NCBI GenBank assembly: GCA_017380975.1
Contig: JAFOCX010000209.1
Span: 1-5,290, forward strand
DNA: 5,290 nucleotides
Origin: Lachnospiraceae bacterium
Lineage (GTDB): Bacteria > Bacillota > Clostridia > Lachnospirales > Lachnospiraceae
Direction of reading: 5' to 3'
Below the pieces are notes generated by a model. That model ran no database searches and was not told where the DNA came from. It worked only from the letters and a program-made list of their open reading frames with translations. Below, piece by piece: positions 1 to 5,290 of the stretch. A program made the position numbers and the translations under genes. How positions within the stretch are numbered: position 1 is the first letter of the stretch; each line of letters begins with the position of its first letter.

Positions 1-1
1 A

Positions 2-679
2 TTAATCTTCAACTAATCTCAGTCCGGCTGTATCCGTTACCGGAAGAGAGAATGCGATGGATTTTGCTTTTGTCTGCAGACCTGCATCCTTCATAATGGC
101 CTGCATGATCGGATTTTTTAATTCCGTCTGCGTCACGATCAGAACCAGCTCTTTTTCAGAAGCAAGGGATACGCCCATGAACTTCTCAGCCAGTTCCATA
201 CCGGTTCCTTTTGCATGGATCACCGTTCCGCCGTAAGCGCCTGCGCTTCTGGCTGCATCCATAACCATATTGGTATAACCCGGTTCTGTGATCACAATGA
301 TCAGATGATGATCTGTATTCTTCAAAGTGGTCTCCTCCTCTTTCTGATAATCCTGTGTCTCCAATAAGAACTGAAGCTGTTTCATTCCTCCGATGCTGCT
401 GAGCGGGATCGTAAATGCAATACCGCCGCCCGGTGCATCGATCTTCAGTTTTTTCTCCAGCTGGCGCTTTACCGTCAGCCATGTTTTTTCTTCCACGATG
501 GAGAATGAAACGGCTTTCTGGTTGGATTCCAGCCCGAGATAATCCAGGATCTCATTGGACGCAGTACCGTAACCCAGAGATAAGAAGGCCACATGCAGAT
601 CATTATCCTGATATAATTCCATATACCGATTCAGGATCTTACGATCCACGATCGTCGTCATTAAATTTAAACTTCCCAT
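2..679 (-). CDS. Tandem-domain P-II-like regulatory protein paired with a DUF1538 membrane protein
   Basis: This is a 225-residue soluble protein with no signal peptide or membrane segment. It contains two P-II-like (ferredoxin-like) modules joined by a charged linker at about 110-122. Module 1 spans about 8-100 and module 2 about 124-222. The modules align: LSLGYG (33-38) with ITEPGYT (130-136), VSFSI (57-61) with LVLIV (178-182), and IAFTIP (87-92) with IAFSLP (208-213). Module 2 carries the glycine-rich GGTVIHAKGTG segment (150-160), typical of P-II proteins found beside DUF1538 genes. Module 1 lacks about 23 residues at that place. Known P-II proteins bind nucleotides or other small effectors and gate transporters or enzymes; here I infer control of the neighbouring membrane protein. 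The ATG at 679 has GAGG five bases upstream. A second ATG (residue 7, MTTIVDR) is a possible alternative start. The gene begins 21 bp after the DUF1538 stop, so the two are very likely co-transcribed. The family call is fairly secure; effector and target are inferred. Confidence 0.85.
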   Translation of the reverse strand: MGSLNLMTTIVDRKILNRYMELYQDNDLHVAFLSLGYGTASNEILDYLGLESNQKAVSFSIVEEKTWLTVKRQLEKKLKIDAPGGGIAFTIPLSSIGGMKQLQFLLETQDYQKEEETTLKNTDHHLIIVITEPGYTNMVMDAARSAGAYGGTVIHAKGTGMELAEKFMGVSLASEKELVLIVTQTELKNPIMQAIMKDAGLQTKAKSIAFSLPVTDTAGLRLVED

Positions 680-684
680 AGGAT

Positions 685-688
685 CCTC
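685..688 (-). promoter_or_regulatory. Ribosome binding site of the P-II-like gene
   Basis: GAGG on the minus strand lies five bases before the ATG at 679, inside the 21-bp gap between the two genes. It favours this ATG over the in-frame ATG six codons later, although GGAAG sits ten bases before that second ATG and could also serve. Confidence 0.55.
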
Positions 689-700
689 ATTTCTATCTTG

Positions 701-2239
701 TTACAGTTCGATAATCTCCAGATCGACACCCATATCTGCACCTGTAAATACTGCTGTATCTGCAATATTTTTGTGAAGTTTTTTCTCCTTCCTCTTACTG
801 ATCAGACCCATTACCTGGATTGTGATCAGCGGAGTCATGGCAACCATCGCTACGATGCCAAACGCATCGGTAATGATATTTCCGCCTAAGGCTTCACAGG
901 CACCCATGGCAAACGGAAGCAGGAAGGTCGCTGTCATCGGACCGGATGCAACTCCACCGGAGTCGAAGGCGATCGCAGTATAGATCTTCGGCACAAAGAA
1001 GGACGTACCAAGGGCAATGGCATAGCCCGGTACTAAAAACCACATAATAGAAATGCCTGTTACCACACGCGTCATAGCAAGCCCGACGGACACTGCCACC
1101 GCGATGGACAAACTGTCTCCCATCGCTTTTGCGGAAATTCCGCCGGAAGTCATCTCCTCTACCTGCTTGGTCAGAACAAAAACGGCCGGCTCTGCTTTTA
1201 CGATGAAATAACCGATGAGCATACCGATCGGAATGATGATCCATGGATAGGAAAGTCCTGCAATGGTCTGTCCGAGGTAATTACCTGCCGGCATGAAACC
1301 GACATTGGCACCGGTAAGGAACAGTACCAGACCGATATATGTATACACAAGACCGATACCGATCTTGATCAGCGAACGTTTGTTAATCTCTCTTGCTGCC
1401 AGCTGGAACAATCCAAAGAAGAAGATGATCGGGAACAGAGAAACTGCCATTTCCTTAAAATAATGCGGAAGTTCTACTGCAAATAATCTCCACAGTTCCA
1501 CGGTATCATTGATCACCGGGATGGACTCCGATACCTGCTCCGCGGACTCCGGATGGAAGATCATGCCAAGAAGCAGAACTGCGAGGATCGGTCCGATGGA
1601 ACACATCGCAACCAGACCGAAGCTGTCATCCGCGGCATGTTTATCGTTTCGAATCGCAGAAACACCGATACCGAATGCCATGATAAACGGAACCGTCATC
1701 GGACCGGTTGTTACACCGCCGGAGTCGAAGGCGACTGCCAGGAAATCTGCCGGAACAAACAGTGTAAGTGCAAAAATAATTACATAAAAAAGAACCAAAA
1801 GCCTTGGAAGCGCGATTCCAAACAACATTCTGAGAAGTGCAAATACCAGGAATGTACCCACACCTGCTGCCACCGCTAAGATCAAGGTCAGGTTCGGAAC
1901 AGATGGAACCTGCTGTGCAAGCACCTGAAGGTCCGGTTCAGAAACGGTGATCACAAACCCCATAATAAAACTGATCAGGATAACGATGATCAATTTCTTG
2001 GACTTTGTCATGATCGTACCGACACGCTCACCCATCGGGGTCATAGACAGATCCACACCAACGTTAAAAAACAACATTCCGACAACCAGAAGCACGGCTC
2101 CCGTCAAAAAGGTCATCAGAATACTCGGAGGAATTGGTGCAATCGAGAAGCATAAAATCAGTACTATCAGCAAAATCGGAAAAACTGCTTTTAAAGTTTC
2201 GCTGAATTTTTCTTTAAATGTTGAACGTAATGAATGCAA
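701..2239 (-). CDS. DUF1538 family integral membrane protein, probable transporter with two repeated halves
   Basis: This is a 512-residue, highly hydrophobic protein with many membrane segments from about 17 to 480. It has a basic N-terminal stretch and a polar C-terminal tail (481-512, starting SKRKEKK). Two homologous halves are visible. FDSGGVTTGPM (171-181) matches FDSGGVASGPM (425-435). FGLVAM (207-212) matches FGIVAM (460-465). SEPDLQVLAQQV (100-111) matches AEPAVFVLTKQV (349-360). Two-fold internal repeats with glycine-rich conserved motifs in membrane segments are typical of transporters, and DUF1538 is known to occur beside P-II-like genes. Transport function and substrate are inferred; the family has no activity I can name with confidence. 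The start is TTG: an in-frame TAG lies two codons upstream, and the first ATG would be residue 42 and would remove the first membrane segment. It is the first gene of an operon with the P-II-like gene. A promoter lies at 2276-2303. Confidence 0.88.
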   Translation of the reverse strand: MHSLRSTFKEKFSETLKAVFPILLIVLILCFSIAPIPPSILMTFLTGAVLLVVGMLFFNVGVDLSMTPMGERVGTIMTKSKKLIIVILISFIMGFVITVSEPDLQVLAQQVPSVPNLTLILAVAAGVGTFLVFALLRMLFGIALPRLLVLFYVIIFALTLFVPADFLAVAFDSGGVTTGPMTVPFIMAFGIGVSAIRNDKHAADDSFGLVAMCSIGPILAVLLLGMIFHPESAEQVSESIPVINDTVELWRLFAVELPHYFKEMAVSLFPIIFFFGLFQLAAREINKRSLIKIGIGLVYTYIGLVLFLTGANVGFMPAGNYLGQTIAGLSYPWIIIPIGMLIGYFIVKAEPAVFVLTKQVEEMTSGGISAKAMGDSLSIAVAVSVGLAMTRVVTGISIMWFLVPGYAIALGTSFFVPKIYTAIAFDSGGVASGPMTATFLLPFAMGACEALGGNIITDAFGIVAMVAMTPLITIQVMGLISKRKEKKLHKNIADTAVFTGADMGVDLEIIEL

Positions 2240-2244
2240 TTGTA

Positions 2245-2256
2245 CCTAACACCTTT
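2245..2256 (-). promoter_or_regulatory. Ribosome binding region for the TTG start of the DUF1538 gene
   Basis: On the minus strand the leader reads AAAGGTGTTAGG and then five bases before TTG. Either AAAGG (12 bases from the start, rather far) or the closer AGG (five bases) could pair with 16S rRNA. The TAG inside it is in frame with the gene and fixes the upstream limit of the coding region. The AGGTGTTA here also matches the arms of the inverted repeat upstream of the promoter. Confidence 0.5.
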
Positions 2257-2275
2257 CTATAAATTTAGTTTCTTA

Positions 2276-2303
2276 AGTATAGCATAGTTTTTTCTGTTGT
2301 AAA
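2276..2303 (-). promoter_or_regulatory. Predicted sigma-A-type promoter of the DUF1538/P-II operon
   Basis: The -35 element TTTACA (plus-strand 2298-2303, five of six matches to TTGACA) and the -10 element TATACT (2276-2281, five of six matches to TATAAT) are separated by 16 bp on the minus strand. The spacer contains an A-run. Transcription would start near 2269, giving a leader of about 30 bases before the TTG start. The inverted repeat at 2311-2349 lies just upstream of the -35, so it is outside the transcript made from this promoter. Confidence 0.6.
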
Positions 2304-2310
2304 TGCGAAA

Positions 2311-2349
2311 AGGTGTTAATTTTCAAAACTTAGCAAAAAATTAACACCT
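2311..2349. repeat. 13-bp perfect inverted repeat between the hydrolase and DUF1538 genes
   Basis: AGGTGTTAATTTT (2311-2323) and its exact complement (2337-2349) flank a 13-base loop. It lies 24 bases beyond the hydrolase stop and just upstream of the DUF1538 promoter. Read on the minus strand, the hairpin is followed by TTTTCGC, a poor T-tract. It could be a weak terminator for the hydrolase gene, or a protein-binding operator for the DUF1538 promoter. The A+T-rich stem and short T-run argue against an efficient terminator. The repeat itself is certain; its role is not. Confidence 0.6.
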
Positions 2350-2372
2350 GATTTATATTAATATATTTTATA

Positions 2373-3008
2373 TTATAAAGACTCCAGGAATCCTCTTAAT
2401 CTCTTATAGATTTTCTCCTGTCCTGCGTCATTTGGATGTAAACCATCCGGACAAAATTTCTGCATGATAATGTCAACCTGAGGCTGCAGGCCGCTTGTGG
2501 CATACAGATCCAGAACCGGAATTCCATAGAATTCTGTCACACGTCGGATCGCATCCACGAAATCTTTCAGTCTGCGCTCCCCTCGTTCCTCCACGATCCG
2601 ATGCAGCGGTGTCATGAATACGATCTGAGCATCCGGATATTTTGCAAGAAGTTTCCGGATCAGCACATGACATGCACCATAAAATGTGTACGGAGAACGA
2701 TCACTCATCACCCCCAGCGGTGCATCACCGTGGCCAAAGTCATTGGTTCCTCCAAATACCACGATCAGATCTGCATCCGGATCCATCTCTGCTACTCTGG
2801 AAATAAAGTTCAGATCCCAGCGCGGTTCATCTGATACCGTATGCTGAATGGCAATGCGGGTGCCGCTGATTCCATATCCCCTGTATTCTGCAAGGCTGCA
2901 TGCCTCACCTAAGCGCTGCCAGTAGATATTGTGCTCTGTATCCGTTACGCCGTGACCTTCTGTAATGCTGTCTCCGAGAAAGTTTGCCTTAATACCTTTG
3001 AGATTCAT
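2373..3008 (-). CDS. SGNH/GDSL-family hydrolase (esterase/acylhydrolase type)
   Basis: This 211-residue protein has all the SGNH blocks: GDSITEG (12-18, nucleophile Ser14), YGISG (45-49, oxyanion-hole Gly46), GGTND (86-90, oxyanion-hole Asn89) and DGLHPN (188-193, Asp188 and His191). The family hydrolyses ester or thioester bonds in lipids, acylated sugars or acetylated glycans through a Ser-His-Asp mechanism. There is no signal peptide or membrane segment, so it is probably cytoplasmic, like single-domain TesA-like or carbohydrate deacetylase members without an export signal. The length suits a minimal SGNH domain with nothing added. The usual Asn before the block II glycine is replaced: the sequence reads RGYGISG. 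The ATG at 3008 has a strong ribosome binding site (AAAGGGGG) seven bases upstream and its own promoter. Neither neighbour suggests a substrate, so I leave the specificity open. The fold and catalytic residues are secure. Confidence 0.9.
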   Translation of the reverse strand: MNLKGIKANFLGDSITEGHGVTDTEHNIYWQRLGEACSLAEYRGYGISGTRIAIQHTVSDEPRWDLNFISRVAEMDPDADLIVVFGGTNDFGHGDAPLGVMSDRSPYTFYGACHVLIRKLLAKYPDAQIVFMTPLHRIVEERGERRLKDFVDAIRRVTEFYGIPVLDLYATSGLQPQVDIIMQKFCPDGLHPNDAGQEKIYKRLRGFLESL

Positions 3009-3015
3009 ACACGTT

Positions 3016-3023
3016 CCCCCTTT
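3016..3023 (-). promoter_or_regulatory. Ribosome binding site of the SGNH hydrolase gene
   Basis: AAAGGGGG on the minus strand lies seven bases before the ATG at 3008. It is a strong purine-rich Shine-Dalgarno sequence and supports this start. Confidence 0.7.
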
Positions 3024-3038
3024 GATTTATATAGGTTC

Positions 3039-3066
3039 ATTATATCATGTTTCTTTCGAAAGTCGG
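3039..3066 (-). promoter_or_regulatory. Predicted promoter of the SGNH hydrolase gene
   Basis: A perfect TATAAT -10 element lies at plus-strand 3039-3044, read on the minus strand. The best -35 candidate, CCGACT at 3061-3066 with a 16-bp spacer, matches TTGACA at only three positions. Transcription would start near 3032, giving a leader of about 24 bases. It lies just downstream of the pnp terminator, consistent with a separate transcription unit. The weak -35 suggests low expression or dependence on an activator. Confidence 0.5.
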
Positions 3067-3095
3067 AATTATTTCTTCCGGATCCCAAGAAATTG

Positions 3096-3146
3096 AAAAA
3101 CAAAAAACCGCAGAACAGGAATCTTTTCAAATTCCCGCCCTGCGGT
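3096..3146 (-). terminator. Rho-independent terminator of pnp
   Basis: On the minus strand ACCGCAGGGCGGGAAT pairs with ATTCCTGTTCTGCGGT as a continuous 16-bp RNA stem (3107-3146) with an 8-base loop, followed by T6-G-T5. Four central pairs hold only as RNA on the minus strand (three G-U wobbles and one C-G); in plus-strand RNA the wobble positions become mismatches. The hairpin therefore fits minus-strand transcription best. It lies about 50 bases after the pnp stop codon and isolates pnp from the hydrolase gene. Confidence 0.88.
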
Positions 3147-3196
3147 CTGTTTCATTCATTTATTAGAGAACTTGTCCTGTGCTTGGCACATTACAA

Positions 3197-5290
3197 TTAT
3201 TCAGCGTCGTCCTTCTTCTCGGAACGCTCTTTTCTCTCGCCGCGATCACGTCTGTCGTTGCCTCTTCTGTCGTCACGACGACGGTCGTCTCTGCGCTCTT
3301 CGCGTTTTGCCGGCTGAGCAAGTTTCTCAACTTCACATGTCATATCTTCCGGTCTCATTGTCAGGTTGATTCTGCCCATACGGTCAACTTCTGCAACTCT
3401 TACTGTTACTGTGTCGCCGATGTTTACAACATCCTCAACTTTTGCAACTCTCTTATCGGAAAGTTTGGAAATGTGAACCATACCATCTTTGTTCGGAGCA
3501 AGCTCAACGAATGCACCGAATTCCATGATACGAACAACTTTACCTGTGAAGATCATACCTGCTTCCACCTCTGTTACGATGTTTCTGATGATCTCAATTG
3601 CTCTGTTGATCATATCCTGATCTGTACCGCAAACGTTTACTGCACCGTCATCTGTGATGTCGATCTTAACGCCTGTTTCCTCGATGATCTTGTTGATTAC
3701 TTTACCCTGCTTACCAACTACATCGCCGATCTTTGTCGGATCGATTGTGATCTGAGTGATCTTCGGAGCGTACTTGGAAAGTTCTTTTCTCGGCTCTGCG
3801 ATACACGGTGCCATAACTTCGTCCATGATGAAGAGACGAGCTTCACGGCAGCGTGCGATTGCTTCCTCGATGATCTGGCGAGTAAGACCATGGATCTTGA
3901 TATCCATCTGGATCGCTGTGATACCCTCACGAGTACCGCCTACCTTGAAGTCCATATCGCCGAAGAAGTCCTCGAGACCCTGGATATCAGTTAATAATAC
4001 GTAATCTTCGTCTGCTTCACCTGTTACGAGACCACAGGAAATACCTGCTACCATGGACTTGATCGGAACACCTGCTGCCATAAGGGACAGGGAGGATGCA
4101 CAGATGGAAGCCTGGGATGTGGAACCGTTGGACTCCATAGTCTCGGATACAGTACGGATTGCATACGGGAACTCTTCTTCGCTCGGAAGCACCGGAACAA
4201 GAGCACGCTCTGCAAGTGCACCGTGACCGATCTCACGACGTCCCGGTCCTCTGGACGGTTTTGTCTCACCTACGGAGTAGGACGGGAAGTTGTAGTGGTG
4301 CATGTATCTCTTTGTTGTCTCGTTCTCGTCAAGACCGTCAAGACGCTGTGCCTCGGAAAGCGGAGCCAGTGTACATGCATTGAGGATCTGTGTCTGTCCA
4401 CGAGTGAACATACCGGATCCGTGAACTCTCGGTAAAAGATCGATCTCTGCTGCTAACGGACGAATCTGGTCAAGCTTACGGCCATCCGGACGTTTGTGAT
4501 CAACTAAGATCATCTTACGAACTGTCTTCTTCTGATACTGGTAAACAGCGTCACCGATTAACGGTAACCACTCTTCGTTCTCAGCAAAAGCTTCTTCCAG
4601 ACGAGCTGTGATCGCTTTGATGTTCTCTTCACGAACCTGCTTTTCATCTGTGAATACTGCTTCTTCCATTTCTGCCGGCGGTACGATTTCCTTGATCGCT
4701 GCAAATAATTCTTCCGGAATTGCACAGCTCTCATAGGAATGTTTCTCTTTGCCGCACTCAGCTACGATCTTATCGATGAATCGGATGATCTCCTGGTTAA
4801 CTTCGTGAGCTGTGAAGATCGCATCGATCATCTTCTGCTCCGGAATCTCATTTGCACCAGCTTCGATCATGATAACTTTTTCTCTTGTGGAAGCTACTGT
4901 TAAAGCAAGGTCGGAAACCTTTCTCTGAGCAGCTGTCGGGTTGATCACGAATTCGCCGTCGATCATACCAACCTGTGTTGTTGCACACGGACCGTCAAAC
5001 GGGATATCGGAAATGCTTGTTGCGATCGCAGAACCGATCATAGCTGTCAGTTCCGGGCTGCACTCCGGATCAACGGACATAACAAGGTTGTTTAATGTAA
5101 CGTCGTTTCTGTAATCCTTCGGGAATAACGGGCGCATCGGTCTGTCGATAACACGAGCTGTAAGAACTGCGTTCTCCGATGCTTTACCCTCTCTCTTATT
5201 GAAACCGCCCGGGATCTTACCTACTGCGTATAATTTCTCTTCAAACTCTACACTTAACGGGAAGAAATCAATACCGTCTCTCGGCTTGTC
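3197..5290 (-). CDS. pnp: Polynucleotide phosphorylase (partial, 5' end outside the window)
   Basis: Polynucleotide phosphorylase degrades RNA 3' to 5' by phosphorolysis, releasing nucleoside diphosphates, and can also add 3' tails; it acts as a cytoplasmic trimer in mRNA turnover. The frame is open to the window edge, giving 697 visible residues beginning DKPRDGIDFFPL; roughly 50 N-terminal residues are missing by comparison with E. coli PNPase. In visible numbering the order is: rest of the first RNase PH domain (about 1-155), the helical domain (about 156-256), the second RNase PH domain (267-499), a KH domain with GKQG (526-529), and an S1 domain (577-647). The phosphate-binding SNGSTS (387-392) and both catalytic aspartates (Asp441 and Asp447 in EDFFGDMD, matching E. 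coli D486 and D492) are present, so the enzyme should be active. The ATG at 5137 (MRPLFP) is internal, because IDRP precedes it in frame. A charged Arg/Asp/Glu-rich tail (662-697) follows S1. A strong terminator follows the stop. Confidence 0.98.
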   Translation of the reverse strand, partial: DKPRDGIDFFPLSVEFEEKLYAVGKIPGGFNKREGKASENAVLTARVIDRPMRPLFPKDYRNDVTLNNLVMSVDPECSPELTAMIGSAIATSISDIPFDGPCATTQVGMIDGEFVINPTAAQRKVSDLALTVASTREKVIMIEAGANEIPEQKMIDAIFTAHEVNQEIIRFIDKIVAECGKEKHSYESCAIPEELFAAIKEIVPPAEMEEAVFTDEKQVREENIKAITARLEEAFAENEEWLPLIGDAVYQYQKKTVRKMILVDHKRPDGRKLDQIRPLAAEIDLLPRVHGSGMFTRGQTQILNACTLAPLSEAQRLDGLDENETTKRYMHHYNFPSYSVGETKPSRGPGRREIGHGALAERALVPVLPSEEEFPYAIRTVSETMESNGSTSQASICASSLSLMAAGVPIKSMVAGISCGLVTGEADEDYVLLTDIQGLEDFFGDMDFKVGGTREGITAIQMDIKIHGLTRQIIEEAIARCREARLFIMDEVMAPCIAEPRKELSKYAPKITQITIDPTKIGDVVGKQGKVINKIIEETGVKIDITDDGAVNVCGTDQDMINRAIEIIRNIVTEVEAGMIFTGKVVRIMEFGAFVELAPNKDGMVHISKLSDKRVAKVEDVVNIGDTVTVRVAEVDRMGRINLTMRPEDMTCEVEKLAQPAKREERRDDRRRDDRRGNDRRDRGERKERSEKKDDAE

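Noticed and set aside
894..1244. A 116-codon minus-strand frame inside the DUF1538 gene
   Set aside because: It lies in another frame of a gene with clear repeats and membrane segments, and its His/Arg/Cys-rich product resembles no protein family.
1509..1879. Plus-strand frames of 92 and 108 codons opposite the DUF1538 gene
   Set aside because: They overlap each other in different frames and the DUF1538 coding region, with no ribosome binding site or recognisable product.
2311..2349. The inverted repeat as a strong intrinsic terminator
   Set aside because: The stem is A+T-rich, the loop is 13 bases and the following T-run is only four before CGC, so I list it as a repeat of uncertain role. 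On the plus strand the following sequence is GATTTATATT, also a poor terminator tail.
3009..3196. A small gene or riboswitch between pnp and the hydrolase
   Set aside because: The space is accounted for by the pnp terminator and the hydrolase promoter and ribosome binding site; the predicted leader is too short (about 24 bases) for a riboswitch.
3200..3307. DNA repeat array in the arginine-rich end of pnp
   Set aside because: The GACGAC/CGTCGT-like pattern follows from coding for repeated Arg and Asp, and there is no regular repeat unit or spacer.
3179..3994. A 271-codon open frame on the plus strand opposite pnp
   Set aside because: It is antisense to a clearly conserved PNPase frame. Its product is a Cys/Asp-rich shadow with no recognisable domain, and openness of the opposite frame follows from the biased codon use of pnp.
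3197..5137. pnp beginning at the ATG at 5137
   Set aside because: The frame continues upstream without a stop to 5290 and encodes conserved PNPase sequence (DFFPL, IPGGF, REG, IDRP), so this Met is internal and the gene is cut by the window.

Overview
The window carries four genes, all read from the minus strand. From right to left they are: the 3' part of pnp (polynucleotide phosphorylase), a small stand-alone SGNH/GDSL hydrolase, a DUF1538 membrane protein, and a tandem-domain P-II-like regulator. Moderate GC, strong purine-rich ribosome binding sites, near-consensus sigma-A-type promoters, a TTG start and the protein sequences all suggest a Firmicute of class Clostridia. Lachnospiraceae is my best guess, but that is inference from familiarity and not a database match.

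Layout. 5290-3197: pnp, cut at its 5' end by the window edge; its reading frame stays open to base 5290. 3196-3009: a strong intrinsic terminator for pnp, then a promoter and ribosome binding site for the next gene. 3008-2373: cytoplasmic SGNH hydrolase with a complete catalytic set. 2372-2240: a 133-bp gap with a 13-bp inverted repeat and a well-formed promoter. 2239-701: DUF1538 integral membrane protein made of two homologous halves, starting at TTG. 700-680: a 21-bp gap with a ribosome binding site. 679-2: P-II-like protein with its stop codon at the window edge.

How the genes work together. pnp is housekeeping RNA turnover and appears to be a closed transcription unit on this side. The hydrolase seems to be a single-gene unit. 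The DUF1538 and P-II-like genes form a tight two-gene operon. By analogy with AmtB/GlnK and SbtA/SbtB, this looks like a membrane transporter with a dedicated P-II-type regulator; the substrate and ligand cannot be read from the sequence. This module, with the repeated AGGTGTTA elements around its promoter, is the least characterised and most interesting part of the window. I found no mobile elements, CRISPR arrays, tRNAs or rRNAs.
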